Notes under the pieces: generated by a model
Databases searched by the model: none
Seen by the model: only the letters and a program-made list of their open reading frames with translations
What the model was told of the DNA's origin: nothing
Assembly: GCF_002198095.1 (NCBI RefSeq)
Contig: NZ_NHMK01000009.1
Span: 310,001-374,000, forward strand
Length of the DNA: 64,000 bases
Direction of reading: 5' to 3'
From: Deinococcus indicus
GTDB taxonomy: Bacteria > Deinococcota > Deinococci > Deinococcales > Deinococcaceae
Made by a program: the position numbers and the translations under genes
In this document: positions 1 to 11,908 of the stretch, one piece after another
Position numbering within the stretch: the first letter of the stretch is position 1
Layout of the letters: each line of letters opens with the position of its first letter

Positions 1-267
1 CTGCCGGACCTCCCGGCGGAACTCGGCGAGGAACGCGCCCAGGCCGAGCGGCTGCTGCACGACGCGCTGCGCGTCCACGCCAGCGCCCAGCCGGACAGCG
101 ACGTCCGCCGCCGCGACGCCCTGCGCATCCTGATCGCCGCCGACCCGCTCGACACCGACAGCCGCGAGGACCTGATCCGCTGGCACGAACTGCACGGCGA
201 ACACGACCTCGCCGAGAGCGAACGCGCCCACCTGCGCGAAACGCGCGCCGCGCTCGGCCTGGACTGA
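1..267 (+). CDS. C-terminal part of a SARP/BTAD-like regulator (partial)
   Basis: An open frame runs from the first base to a TGA and gives the last 88 residues of a protein whose start lies outside the window. The visible part is helical and TPR-like (AERLLHDALRVHASAQ, then DALRILIAADPLDTDSREDLIRW and a short terminal helix ending in GLD). This resembles the bacterial transcriptional activator domain of SARP-type regulators, in which a winged helix precedes TPR-like helices. No DNA-binding part is visible, so the assignment rests on this helical pattern alone; another TPR protein is possible. Confidence 0.55.
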   Translation: MPDLPAELGEERAQAERLLHDALRVHASAQPDSDVRRRDALRILIAADPLDTDSREDLIRWHELHGEHDLAESERAHLRETRAALGLD

Positions 268-284
268 CACGGACGCCGACGGAA

Positions 285-320
285 GGGGCGGTAAAGCCGT
301 TCAATCGACGTCCGTGTCAT
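285..320 (-). repeat. T1 element, end fragment
   Basis: This short stretch (GTTCAATCGACGTCCGTGTCAT) matches the hairpin end of the T1 repeat found at 2010, 3285, 46170, 51118 and 63149. The rest of the copy is missing. It abuts the T2 element, the same order as at 45904-46326. Confidence 0.6.
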
Positions 321-488
321 CCATGGTGCGGACAGGTTCATGACTGCCGGGCAGACCAGCGATGAACACGCTGTGTTTGCCCCTCCCCTTTGAGGGGGGA
401 GGCTGGGAGGGGGTGAGCAGGCATGGCGTGACAGAAGACGTGTTCCATGCCTGTTCCCTCCGGCGCTTGAACAGTGTCCGCAGCATTG
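321..488 (+). repeat. T2 element, 168-bp inverted-repeat element (copy 1)
   Basis: A 168-bp sequence that recurs in reverse orientation at 45998-46165 with the same length. Its ends are inverted repeats (CCATGGTGCGGACA on the left, complement of TGTCCGCAGCATTG on the right). The centre holds a C-tract/G-tract hairpin around positions 380-402. The flanking pentamers are GTCAT and CTGAT, an imperfect version of the CTCAT duplication at the other copy. It has no coding capacity; small ORFs across it are not conserved between copies. Confidence 0.75.
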
Positions 489-583
489 CTGATCCGGATT
501 TCCGACTCCACGTCCGGAGGGGTTTTACGAGTCGCTCCGCTCGGACCCAGCGGGCTGTGCAGCCCATTCAATCGGCGTCCGTC
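489..583 (-). repeat. T1 element, degenerate copy abutting the ccmB stop codon
   Basis: The right half is a clear T1 sequence in reverse orientation (GTCGCTCCGCTCGGACC, then the GGGCTGTGCAGCCC hairpin and CGGCGTCCGTC), followed directly by TCA, the ccmB stop codon. The left half is shortened and diverged, keeping only the block near TCCACGTCCGG. Confidence 0.7.
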
Positions 584-1339
584 TCAGCTCTCGGCGGCGA
601 AGGGAAACAGCAGGGTCGCCAGGATCACGGTGCCCAGGTCGAACGCCGCCAGGAAGGTCAGCCAGGTGCCGACTTCGGCGCTCCAGCCGTCCGTGAGCAG
701 CAGGGCGGTGGCCTTCACGGTGGCGATCACGGCCGGCACCAGGATCGGGAAGGCCAGGGCGGGCAGCAGCGCCTCGCGGGCGCGCAGGCTGACGGTCACG
801 CTGCCGTAGAAGGTCGTGCCGGCCGCGAATCCCAGGATGCCCAGCACGGTCGTCAGGGCCAGCGCCGCCCAGGGAACGGCGCGTCCGGCGGCCGTGGCGG
901 CCTCGGCCGCGCCGAACAGGATCAGGCCGGCCGGGACCGTGAACGCCGCGACCAGCAGCAGGGGTGGCAGGACGCCCAGCAGTTTGCCCAGGTACAGCGC
1001 GCCGTGCGGGCCGGGGTACAGCAGCAGCTGCTCCAGCGCCCCGGCCTCCTGCTCCTGCGCGAAGGCCCGTTGCGCGCCCACGGCGGCCGCCAGGGCCAGC
1101 GCCGTCCAGATGGCCCCGGCCGCCAGCGCCGCTCCCTGGTCGGGTGTGCGCACCGAGCCGCTCAGGGCCAGCCCCAGGACCATCAGGACCAGACCCGCGA
1201 AGAAGGCCGTGGCGAGCAGCGTGTCGCGGGTGCGGCCGGCCACGCGCAGGTCCTTGCCGGCCACCGCGCGGATCACGGCCCACGCGCCGCTGCGGCCGTC
1301 GGGGTTCCGGGGCCCGGTGGGCCGGGGCTGCGCGGTCAC
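584..1339 (-). CDS. ccmB: CcmB-like ABC heme exporter permease
   Basis: 251 residues from a GTG that overlaps the ccmA stop as GTGA, so the two are translationally coupled. It is a hydrophobic protein with about six membrane segments. It keeps the CcmB order: a cytoplasmic start with KDLRVAGRTRD, an early LATAFFAGLVLMVLGLAL segment, then FAQEQEAGALEQLLLYPGP and YLGKLLGVLPPLLLVAAFT, matching the family EREQGTLELLLLSP and KLLA regions. CcmB forms the membrane part of the CcmAB(C) complex that acts in holo-CcmE release during cytochrome c maturation. The family is usually near 220 residues, so this one is slightly long at its N-terminus. No ccmC, ccmE or ccmF is visible next to it. Confidence 0.88.
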   Translation of the reverse strand: MTAQPRPTGPRNPDGRSGAWAVIRAVAGKDLRVAGRTRDTLLATAFFAGLVLMVLGLALSGSVRTPDQGAALAAGAIWTALALAAAVGAQRAFAQEQEAGALEQLLLYPGPHGALYLGKLLGVLPPLLLVAAFTVPAGLILFGAAEAATAAGRAVPWAALALTTVLGILGFAAGTTFYGSVTVSLRAREALLPALAFPILVPAVIATVKATALLLTDGWSAEVGTWLTFLAAFDLGTVILATLLFPFAAES

Positions 1340-2010
1340 GCGGACTCCGCGGGGGTCGGCGTGAGCTGCCCGGCGTGCAGCCGCAGGGCGCGCGGCGCCA
1401 CCTGACGGGCCAGGGCCGGTTCGTGCGCCGCGACGACCAGCGTGCCGCCCCCGGCGCGCAGTTCGCCCAGCAGGTTCAGGACGAGTTGCCGGCCCGCGTC
1501 GTCCAGGTTCGCGAACGGCTCGTCGACCAGCGTGACCGGCCGCGCCAGCAGGTGCGCGCGGGTCAGGGCCAGCCGCTTGCGCATCCCGGCCGACAGGAAG
1601 CGCGCGCGGCGGGTCGCGGCCCCGTGCAGATCCACGCGCCGCAGCGCCGCGCCCACGTCGCCCGGCTGGCCGTGCATGGTCAGGGCGAACTGCAGGTTCT
1701 CCTCGCAGGTCAGGTCCGGGTACAGCCCCCCGTCCACCGGCATCAGGTGGACATGGTCGCGCACCGAGCGGCTGTCGCGCAGGTCGAAGCCCAGCACCCG
1801 CCCCTCGCCGCGGGTGGGTCGCAGGCCCGAGGCGAGCAGGCGCAGCAGCGTGGTTTTCCCCGCGCCGTTCTCGCCGAGCAGCGTCACGCCCTCGCCGGCC
1901 GGTACGTCCAGCGTCACGCCGCGCAGGATGACCTCGCGGCCCAGGCGCAGCCACACGCCGCGCAGTTGCAGCGCGAACAGGTCGGGGGCCGCGTGCGGCG
2001 TGCCGGTCAT
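1336..2010 (-). CDS. ccmA: CcmA-like ABC heme exporter ATP-binding protein
   Basis: 224 residues with one ABC ATPase domain: Walker A GENGAGKTT near residue 47, an LSAGMRKRLALTRA signature region near 138, and the Walker B-like VTLVDEPFANLD near 158. The short length and AGMRKR signature fit CcmA rather than a drug exporter. It sits between ccdA and ccmB, which supports a cytochrome c maturation role. The start codon is made at a repeat junction: the A of ATG is the terminal base of T1 and TG comes from the duplicated TGA. GGAG lies five bases upstream, inside T1. Removing T1 and one TGA gives a GTG start overlapping the ccdA stop, so the present ATG is probably secondary. Confidence 0.9.
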   Translation of the reverse strand: MTGTPHAAPDLFALQLRGVWLRLGREVILRGVTLDVPAGEGVTLLGENGAGKTTLLRLLASGLRPTRGEGRVLGFDLRDSRSVRDHVHLMPVDGGLYPDLTCEENLQFALTMHGQPGDVGAALRRVDLHGAATRRARFLSAGMRKRLALTRAHLLARPVTLVDEPFANLDDAGRQLVLNLLGELRAGGGTLVVAAHEPALARQVAPRALRLHAGQLTPTPAESA

Positions 2011-2164
2011 ACGGACTCCGATTGAATGGGCTGCAAAGCCCGCCCGGTCCGAGCGGATGCGACTCGTAGAGCTGCCTCGCAGAGTGGGAGAGGGGCGGGT
2101 TCCGGACGTGGAGCCGGCAATCCGGTGAAGTTCCGGATTGTCGGCGAAACAAACGGAATCCGTA
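2010..2164 (+). repeat. T1 element (copy inserted between ccdA and ccmA)
   Basis: 155 bp bounded by inverted ends TACGGACTCCG and CGGAATCCGTA and flanked by TCA on both sides (2007-2009 and 2165-2167), consistent with a 3-bp target duplication. The left end carries a stem TTGAATGGGCT-GCAA-AGCCC. It lies inside the cytochrome c operon: one flanking TCA is the ccdA stop, the other supplies part of the ccmA start. No coding capacity. Confidence 0.9.
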
Positions 2165-2839
<675 letters not shown>

Positions 2840-2901
2840 ATGCCCGGCAGTCTAGCCGCCGGCCCCCCGGCGCGGCAGAGTCGCGCGTCCCGCCCGGCCC
2901 G

Positions 2902-3285
2902 TCATTCGAGTCGTCCGGCGAAGGTGCCTTCCCAGGCGTTCAGGACCCGTCCGTCCTGCACCAGCAGCACCGCCGGGTACGTCCCGACCCGCAGCGCCCG
3001 CGAGAACCGGGTGGCGTCCTCACCCTGCCACGCCTTCAGGCCGCCGGGCGCGGGCGTGGCGGTCCCCTCGGCGTTCACTGCCCGGACCGGCAGGCCACTG
3101 CCCAGCAGCGCCGTCCACAGGTCTCCCAGGTCGCCGCAGTCGTGGGTGTACACGACCACGACCTCCCGCCCGGCCGACACCCAGGGATGCGCGGGCAGCG
3201 GCTCGCCCAGCCGCACGCGCGCCCCGGCCAGCGGGGCACCCAGAATCATCAGCAGGGACAGCAGCGGCGCGCGGCGCAGAATCAT
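2902..3285 (-). CDS. Secreted thioredoxin-fold-like protein of the cytochrome c cluster
   Basis: 127 residues with an N-terminal signal peptide (hydrophobic LLSLLMILGAPLAGA, cleavage near residue 22). The core VVVVYTHDCGDLGDLW resembles the first strand and active-site loop of thioredoxins but keeps only one Cys (CGDL instead of CxxC). VGTYPAVLLVQDGRVLNAWEG looks like the cis-Pro strand and following beta hairpin. Position upstream of ccdA suggests a periplasmic partner in cytochrome c or disulfide handling, though loss of the second Cys argues against a normal disulfide reductase. Its ATG is formed at the edge of a T1 element, which also supplies GGAG upstream. Before insertion the start probably followed a CATGAT -10 box by seven bases. 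Confidence 0.6.
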   Translation of the reverse strand: MILRRAPLLSLLMILGAPLAGARVRLGEPLPAHPWVSAGREVVVVYTHDCGDLGDLWTALLGSGLPVRAVNAEGTATPAPGGLKAWQGEDATRFSRALRVGTYPAVLLVQDGRVLNAWEGTFAGRLE

Positions 3286-3439
3286 ACGGACTCCGATTGA
3301 ATGGGCTGCAAAGCCCGTTCAGTCCGAGCGGATGCGACTCGTAGAGCTGCCCCGCAGAGCAGGAGAGAAACGGGTTCCGGACGTGGAGCTGGCAATCCGG
3401 TGACGTTCCGGATTGTCGGCGAAACAAACGGAATCCGTA
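3285..3439 (+). repeat. T1 element (copy upstream of the thioredoxin-like gene)
   Basis: 155 bp, near identical to the 2010-2164 copy and in the same orientation. Both flanks are TCA (3282-3284, 3440-3442). Its left end touches the start codon of the thioredoxin-like gene. On the minus strand the end reads GGAGTCCGTATGA, giving a Shine-Dalgarno and an ATG. Confidence 0.92.
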
Positions 3440-3510
3440 TCATGCCGCCCATCATGCCCCGCCCGGCGCTCCACGCGCATGACGCCCGCATGAGGACCCG
3501 CCCGGCAGCC

Positions 3511-3540
3511 ATGAAGAACCCCCGGTCAGGAGCCGGGGGT
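3511..3540 (-). terminator. Rho-independent terminator of the PBP1A gene
   Basis: An 8-bp perfect stem, ACCCCCGG (3518-3525) with CCGGGGGT (3533-3540), is followed on the minus strand by TTCTTCAT. It lies 15 bases past the stop codon. Confidence 0.8.
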
Positions 3541-3555
3541 CGGGCAGGGGAAAGG

Positions 3556-5970
<2,415 letters not shown>

Positions 5971-5995
5971 GCAGGCCCCGGTCGTGCGGCGCGTC

Positions 5996-6373
<378 letters not shown>

Positions 6374-6454
6374 GCGGCCCATGATAGTGCAGCGGCCATG
6401 AAAAGTCCCACACGCCCACCCCGGCGGGGTCGCTGGCCGCCGGGGCAGGCGGGA

Positions 6455-7543
6455 TCAGCCGATCTGGGTGCGCCGCAGGTCCGCGAGGTGAACGTCGTTG
6501 CGGCCCTTCTCCTTGACGGTGTACATGGCCGAGTCCGCCCGGCCCAGCACCCGCTCCGGGTCCTCGCCGGGCGCGGCGGTCGCCACGCCGAAGCACGCGG
6601 TCACGCCACTGACCTTCCCGTGCCGCTGGTGGCGCAGTTCCAGCCGCAGGGCGTCCAGCATGCCGCGCACCTGCCGGTCGGTCTGCTCCGGCAGGATCAG
6701 CAGGAACTCCTCGCCGCCCCAGCGGGTCGCCAGGCCGCCCGGCGGCAGGTGCGCCAGCGTCGCCTGCGCCACGCCCTTGAGGACCAGGTCGCCCGCCGCG
6801 TGCCCGTGCATGTCGTTCACGCGCTTGAAGTGATCGAGGTCGAACAGCACCAGCGTGTAGGTCTGTGCCGCCCGCGTCAGGTCCGCCAGCCGTTCCTCGG
6901 CGGCGCGGCGATTCCCGATGCCGGTCAGGGTGTCGGTGTGCGCCGCCGCGTGCGACGCCAGCAGCTGCATGCGGTGCACGCCCAGCGTGGCCTGCATGAC
7001 GGTCATGACCGTGCCCGTCAGCAGGAACTGCACCGACGCGCCGGTCAGGTGCGTGCGGGTCAGCGGCGAGACCGTGAAGGTCAGGTGGTACGCGCAGATC
7101 GCCGACGACAGCGCCAGCAGCGCGGCGGCCAGCCACGTCGCCTGCCGGGGCGGGAACACCAGGAAGGCCGCCGCGTACAGCACCGCGAACCAGTACGTGT
7201 TCTCCATCAGGGTCCAGTTGGTGCGCGGCATCACGCCGAACTGATGATTCAGGGCCAGCAGCACGTACACGGCCGTCCCCACGAACGCGCCGGTCACGGC
7301 CGCCTGCAACGTGATCCGCTGCGCCGACAGCAGCAGTTGCAGCGCGATCAGGTTCAGGCTCAGCAGCGGCAGCGCCCAGCGGTCCAGCGGGTCGAGGTTC
7401 GGGTACTGCGCCAGCAGCGCCGCCCCGCAGGCCGCGCAGGCCAGCCACACCAGCAGCGTGAACATCCGGCGCTGCCCGGCGTGCCAGGAGGCCGGTTCGG
7501 GCAGCACTTCAGGAGCGGAACGGAAAAAATGCAGGGTACGCAA
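6455..7543 (-). CDS. Membrane-anchored diguanylate cyclase (GGDEF)
   Basis: 362 residues. About six hydrophobic segments fill residues 28-190, including LLVWLACAACGAALLA and LPLLSLNLIALQLLL. A GGDEF domain follows: LTGIGNRRAAEERL near 206, FDLDHFKRVND near 234, and the active-site loop GGEEF at 276-280. It should make cyclic di-GMP from GTP at the membrane. The RxxD inhibitory I-site is not seen five residues before GGEEF, so product inhibition may be absent. The start is a TTG with GGAG five bases upstream. The membrane part has no recognised sensor motif. Confidence 0.92.
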   Translation of the reverse strand: MRTLHFFRSAPEVLPEPASWHAGQRRMFTLLVWLACAACGAALLAQYPNLDPLDRWALPLLSLNLIALQLLLSAQRITLQAAVTGAFVGTAVYVLLALNHQFGVMPRTNWTLMENTYWFAVLYAAAFLVFPPRQATWLAAALLALSSAICAYHLTFTVSPLTRTHLTGASVQFLLTGTVMTVMQATLGVHRMQLLASHAAAHTDTLTGIGNRRAAEERLADLTRAAQTYTLVLFDLDHFKRVNDMHGHAAGDLVLKGVAQATLAHLPPGGLATRWGGEEFLLILPEQTDRQVRGMLDALRLELRHQRHGKVSGVTACFGVATAAPGEDPERVLGRADSAMYTVKEKGRNDVHLADLRRTQIG

Positions 7544-7630
7544 GGGGTCTCCGGGGAGGCGCCGGACGCCGGACAGGCAGCCGGGAGCCGGACAGGGTGG
7601 GGTGCGGGGTGAGGCGCGGTGCCCCGGATT

Positions 7631-8293
7631 CTACCGGATCGGACTGCCCGGCAGGTCGGGCCCGGCGGCCGGGGGGCGGACCACATGGTGGACCCGGCAG
7701 CGCGCCTCGTAGCTTTCCAGCGCGCCGACCAGCACCACCGGGTCGTCCGCGCGGGCCGGCTGACCGCCGATCAGGCGCTGCGAGCGGGTGGCGGGCGCGC
7801 CGCACACCGTGCAGATGGCCGTCAGCTTCTCGACGCTCTCGGCGCGGGCCAGCAGGTCCGGCATGAACCCGAACGGCTCGGCCCGGAAATCCAGGTCCAG
7901 GCCCGCCAGGATGACCCGCACGCCCGCGTCGGCGAGTTCCAGCACCAGCGGCACCAGCTCCGGGTCCATGAACTGCACCTCGTCGATGCCGACCACGTCC
8001 GGCAGGTCCGCCGCGCCCGACGGCAGCAGCGTCCCCTCGCCGCTCAGGTGCGCGCGGATGTCGGCCGCGCCGCGCACCGCCACGGCGTGAACGCTGCGGC
8101 CCGCGTGACTGGCCACGGCCGACTCGTGGTACCGGTCGTCGAGGGCCGGTTTGAACACCTGCACGTTCTGCCGCGCGATCACCGCGCGGGTCAGGCGGCG
8201 GATGAGTTCCTCGCTCTTGCCGCTGAACATCGGGCCGACGATGACCTCCAGGTGACCGCCGTGGTAGGGGGACTTCAACACACGCGCGAGCAT
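7631..8293 (-). CDS. tdk: Thymidine kinase
   Basis: 220 residues of the type II thymidine kinase family, which phosphorylates thymidine to dTMP with ATP in the salvage pathway. The Walker A loop GPMFSGKS is at residues 20-27, the [13 protein letters not shown] block follows near 105-118, and the lasso contains CTVCG plus a later CRVHH, matching the structural zinc site with His replacing part of the usual Cys set. It is downstream of rpmE, separated by a strong terminator, so it is probably expressed from its own promoter. Confidence 0.94.
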   Translation of the reverse strand: MLARVLKSPYHGGHLEVIVGPMFSGKSEELIRRLTRAVIARQNVQVFKPALDDRYHESAVASHAGRSVHAVAVRGAADIRAHLSGEGTLLPSGAADLPDVVGIDEVQFMDPELVPLVLELADAGVRVILAGLDLDFRAEPFGFMPDLLARAESVEKLTAICTVCGAPATRSQRLIGGQPARADDPVVLVGALESYEARCRVHHVVRPPAAGPDLPGSPIR

Positions 8294-8346
8294 ACCGCAG
8301 TCCGGCCTGCTGCCCCCCGGCCGGCCGGAGCACAGGTGACGGGGCC

Positions 8347-8376
8347 GAAAAAACCCCCGCTCCTGGGGAACGGGGG
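8347..8376 (-). terminator. Rho-independent terminator of rpmE
   Basis: The stem CCCCCG (8354-8359) pairs with CGGGGG (8371-8376). On the minus strand it is followed by TTTTTTC, a strong U-tract. Confidence 0.88.
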
Positions 8377-8398
8377 CGAGCAGACCGGGAAGCCGGCC

Positions 8399-8617
<219 letters not shown>

Positions 8618-8740
8618 ATGCGCCTCCTCCGCCACGTCTGCCACCACCGGGGTGGGTGTGCGTAGCGGGCAACCCTGGCAGTATACACGCCCGCCCCCGG
8701 ACTGAACAGTGCCGCGCCCACCCACACCCGACCGTGCGGA

Positions 8741-9787
8741 TCAGGGGGCCGGCACCAGCGCCGGCAGGTGCTCCACGCAGGCCCAGCCGCGCTCCCAGCC
8801 GGGCCAGGAATGCCCCAGCCGCAGGTCCGGGCGCAGCGCGGCCGGGACGTCCAGACCGCGCGCGCCGATCAGGGCGCCCACCACGCAGGCGACCGTGTCG
8901 CTGTCGTCGCCCAGCAGCGCCGCCGGTTCCACGCACGCCAGCCAGTCCGCGCCGCGCGCATGGACCAGCGCCGCCTCCAGCGTGTCCAGCACGAACCCGC
9001 TCTGCGAACTCAGGTGCCCCGCCAGACCCTGCCGGACCCGCGCGCGGACCTGCGCCCGCGCCTCGCGGTCCCGCTCACGGAACGCCCGGTGCGCCGCCTG
9101 CGTCTCCAGGCCCAGCACGCCCGCCCCGACCAGCGCGGCGCGGGCGTCCAGGGACTCCATGACCCGCAGACCCGCCGCCGCCGCGTCCGGCAGGGCCTGA
9201 CCGGCCGCCAGGGCCTCCAGGCAGCCGGTCAGGAACACCGAGGCGTGCACGCAGCGCGGGTCGGCGTGCGTCAGGGCCGTCACGACCGCCGCCTCTGCCG
9301 CCAGCGACTCGCCCCGGAAGCCGGCGATCCACACCGCCGCCACGCGCATCAGGCCGCCGTTCCCGGCGCCGTCCAGGCCGCCCTGCTGCCACGCCAGCGC
9401 GCCCCCGTCCAGCCGCCGCGGGTCGTTCGCCGTGACCCGCAGGGCCAGCCGGGTCAGGTTCCCCACGTCCGGCGGGGCCGCCGCCAGCCAGTCACGCAGC
9501 GCCGCCAGCACCGCCCGGTGCCGGATTTCCGTGTCGGCCGCAGCGGCCTGCCGGTAGCCCAGGAGCGTGGCGACCGTCATCTGGCTGTCGTCCGTCGCCT
9601 CGCCCGGCGCGAACCCGAACACGCTTCCCGGCTGGTAGGTCCGGATCCGCTCGCCGTACTGCGCGCGGATCGAGTCCGGGGACTTGAACTCTGTCGCGGC
9701 GCCCAGCGCGTCGGCGGCGCACAGCGACAGCAGCGTCCGGGTGCGGCGGTCGGGCGCGGCCGGAGCGCGGGCAGGCAGGTCGGTCAT
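8741..9787 (-). CDS. ADP-ribosylglycohydrolase family protein
   Basis: 348 residues. The all-alpha family is recognised from the two metal-binding motifs: ATDDSQMTVATLLG near residue 65 (family DDT/S-x-M) and LLGDDSDTVACVVGALIGARGL near 292 (family GxDxDT). These place a di-magnesium centre that removes ADP-ribose from proteins or small molecules. The start LLSLCAADALGAATEF matches the usual GAxxGDALG segment, with alanine replacing one glycine. The substrate cannot be told from sequence. It is monocistronic, divergent from the DUF4388 gene. Confidence 0.9.
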   Translation of the reverse strand: MTDLPARAPAAPDRRTRTLLSLCAADALGAATEFKSPDSIRAQYGERIRTYQPGSVFGFAPGEATDDSQMTVATLLGYRQAAAADTEIRHRAVLAALRDWLAAAPPDVGNLTRLALRVTANDPRRLDGGALAWQQGGLDGAGNGGLMRVAAVWIAGFRGESLAAEAAVVTALTHADPRCVHASVFLTGCLEALAAGQALPDAAAAGLRVMESLDARAALVGAGVLGLETQAAHRAFRERDREARAQVRARVRQGLAGHLSSQSGFVLDTLEAALVHARGADWLACVEPAALLGDDSDTVACVVGALIGARGLDVPAALRPDLRLGHSWPGWERGWACVEHLPALVPAP

Positions 9788-9898
9788 GCCGTGATCCTGA
9801 CACAGCCCGGAACGCGGCCACGCCGCAGGTCGCGCCCGACCACCACCGGGGGGGGAGTGCCGCCCACGCGGGCCGGGGCGCGCTAGACTGAGGGGCAT

Positions 9899-10420
9899 AT
9901 GGTGCGCGGCGACCTGAACGTCTTTCCCTTCCTGTCCGTGATGCAGATGTTCCTGACGAGCGGACGCTCCGGACGGCTGAGCATCGACCACGTGCGCGGC
10001 GGCCAGCTGTGGATCGACCGGGGCGAGATCATCCACGCCGAGGTGGGCCGCCTGCGCGGCGATCCGGCCCTGCAACTCCTGTCCAGCCTGGACGGCGGGA
10101 CCTTCACCTTCGAGGCCGACCAGCAGCCCGCGCAGCGCACCCTGAGTCTGCGGCGCGACTCCGCGCTGCGGCGCATGCTGGAGGACAGCGAGGCCTGGAC
10201 GCCGCTGCTGCGCGCCTTCCCCGACTGGAACCAGCGCCTGCGTTTCACGGCCCGCTGGAACGAGGCGCAGCCCGTCACCCGCACCCAGTACCGCATGCTT
10301 CACCTGATTCCCGACAGCACCAGCGTCCGCGCGCTGCTGGAACGCACCCAGGAACCGCCGCGCGCCGCGCTGGACACCCTGCGGCCCTTCCTGCTGGCCG
10401 GACTGATCGAACTGGTCTGA
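9899..10420 (+). CDS. DUF4388 (PatA N-terminal-like) protein
   Basis: 173 residues. Residues 1-85 fit the DUF4388 fold common in Deinococcus and cyanobacterial or myxobacterial signalling proteins: FPFLSVMQMFLTSGRSGRLSI, then GGQLWIDRGEIIHAEVGRLRGDPALQLL and GGTFTFEA. The rest is helical with TRTQYRMLHLIPDSTSVRALL, which may be a degenerate winged helix. No enzymatic residues are seen. TAGACT lies nine bases before the ATG, suggesting a promoter with almost no leader. The role is not known; such domains usually pair with two-component or GTPase systems. Confidence 0.75.
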   Translation: MVRGDLNVFPFLSVMQMFLTSGRSGRLSIDHVRGGQLWIDRGEIIHAEVGRLRGDPALQLLSSLDGGTFTFEADQQPAQRTLSLRRDSALRRMLEDSEAWTPLLRAFPDWNQRLRFTARWNEAQPVTRTQYRMLHLIPDSTSVRALLERTQEPPRAALDTLRPFLLAGLIELV

Positions 10421-10489
10421 ACGCCCGGCCAGCACCGGCACCAAAAGTGACTTCCGGTCAGGCATGATGGAAGGCGCAGCGGAGGACCC

Positions 10490-11266
10490 ATGAGCGCGAT
10501 CACGCGAACGAACAACAGAGGCACCACCCCCGACGGCGACACCGGACGGGACGCCCAGCCGCGCCATGAACAGCGCCACGACCCGGCGGCCCGCCACGCC
10601 CCCACCCTTCCCACCCACCCCAGCTGGCGTTTCCAGGACCGGTTCGAACTGTGGGCCGACTGGCTCGAACGCGATTCCGGCGGCCACTGGAAACCGCACC
10701 AGAGCGTCCTGCAACGCAGCTTCCGCACCCGCGAGGACACCCTGCTGCACGCCGAACGCTTCATCAGCCGGGGCGACTTTCCCATGAGCGGCGGCAGCGC
10801 CACGCCCGTCACGCTGCTGCGCAACCGCCGCGACGCCCTCCTGGCCGCCTTCCGCGAGGCCGAAGGCGACGGCGTCACCCTGATCCGCGAGGTGATCTTC
10901 CCGGTCGGCGAGTACGCCCTGAGCCTGAAAGTCACCCGCGAACGCCTCGCCGACCCCGTGCGCGCCACCTTCGGCAGCGCCGCCAACCCCCTGCGCAGCC
11001 TCGCCGGGCAACCCGTGAAACTCACGGTCCTGATCGAACACCCCTACGACGTCCTCGAACGGGCAGGCGGCCACCTCGAACTGGGCGACCGGGCCGCGCA
11101 GGTCGGCGCGCACACCCAGGAATTCGCGCCCGGCACGGCCGTCACCGGCGTCCCGTACCGCCACGCGACCGTCAGCGTGTCACGCGGCCTGCTGAAAAAA
11201 CCACTGCTGTACCGCTACGAGATCGTGGAACCCGACCCCGAAGAGACGCCGCCCGCCAGCCCCTGA
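10490..11266 (+). CDS. Conserved hypothetical protein
   Basis: 258 residues, no recognised family. The first 40 residues are polar and low-complexity. A folded part follows, with WRFQDRFELWADWLERDSGGHWKPHQSVLQ, then LLHAERFISRGDFP and several predicted beta strands near the end (VKLTVLIEHPYDVLER, ATVSVSRGLLKKPLLYRYEIV). There is no signal peptide or membrane segment, so it is probably cytoplasmic. A GGAGG Shine-Dalgarno lies five bases before the ATG. It ends three bases from the stop of the convergent gene at 11270. Confidence 0.7.
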   Translation: MSAITRTNNRGTTPDGDTGRDAQPRHEQRHDPAARHAPTLPTHPSWRFQDRFELWADWLERDSGGHWKPHQSVLQRSFRTREDTLLHAERFISRGDFPMSGGSATPVTLLRNRRDALLAAFREAEGDGVTLIREVIFPVGEYALSLKVTRERLADPVRATFGSAANPLRSLAGQPVKLTVLIEHPYDVLERAGGHLELGDRAAQVGAHTQEFAPGTAVTGVPYRHATVSVSRGLLKKPLLYRYEIVEPDPEETPPASP

Positions 11267-11269
11267 GCG

Positions 11270-11833
11270 TCAGGCCCGCACCTCACCCAGCGCCCCCAGC
11301 GGCACGCACCCCCGGTACAGCACGTGCGGGACGTCCATCCACAGGATCAGGGGAGCGCCTTCCGGCAGTTCGCGCAGGCGGGCCAGGGTCGCCGGGGGCG
11401 CCACCGAATGCTCTCGTAGCGTGTGCGGCGTGAACGGCAGCTCATCCGCCGGGTCGGGCGCGGGCAGTACGCCCCCCGGCCAGGGACGCACCAGCCGGAC
11501 GCACGCCCGCGCCGGATCGAGCTGCGAGGCGTCCAGCGTCCAGAACCGCACGGGGGGAATTGCCCGTCCGCTCTGCCGCGCGGCGTTCAGCAGCGGCCCC
11601 GGATGCACCGGGGAGAAGAACAGAACGTCGTTCCACAGGCAGTCCAGCCGCCCCACGCGCTCCTGCATCAGTGCCTCGCGGCCCACGTACTTGGCGGCCT
11701 CACGGGCGTACACGTCCGGGTGAAGCTCCCGCAGGACATTCAGCGGCCGCAGAGCGTCGCCGCGCACGTCCCGCACGGCCCGGTGGTACAGCGTGAACGG
11801 GCGCAGGGCCGCAGGGTCACTCGATTCCGGCAT
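11270..11833 (-). CDS. Unknown protein, possible ART-fold (DarT-like) member
   Basis: 187 residues. No firm family, but the pattern LYHRAVRDVRGDALRPLN followed by AAKYVGREALMQERV and CLWNDVLFFSPVHPGPLL is reminiscent of DUF4433/DarT-like ADP-ribosyltransferases, where an H-containing strand is followed by a VPFYF.pRsPML block. This is a weak structural guess from a few positions. A CATGAT -10-like box lies six bases before the ATG. It is convergent with the 10490 gene. An ADP-ribosylglycohydrolase lies 1.5 kb away, but there is no direct link. Confidence 0.5.
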   Translation of the reverse strand: MPESSDPAALRPFTLYHRAVRDVRGDALRPLNVLRELHPDVYAREAAKYVGREALMQERVGRLDCLWNDVLFFSPVHPGPLLNAARQSGRAIPPVRFWTLDASQLDPARACVRLVRPWPGGVLPAPDPADELPFTPHTLREHSVAPPATLARLRELPEGAPLILWMDVPHVLYRGCVPLGALGEVRA

Positions 11834-11908
11834 CGGCCCATCATGCGGCCTGCCCCGCCCCGGTGGCCATGCGCCCTCTGGCAGATGCGCCGCCCCCCCC
11901 GCCCGCCC

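Noticed and set aside
301..571. Small ORFs within the T1/T2 repeats as genes
   Set aside because: Frames are not preserved between copies of the repeats.
6374..6382. Response-regulator start at ATG 6382
   Set aside because: This ATG forms part of the TATCAT -10 box whose spacing fits a start at 6373.
8618..8725. A longer N-terminus for L31
   Set aside because: Extra residues do not match the family, and a strong Shine-Dalgarno precedes the internal ATG.
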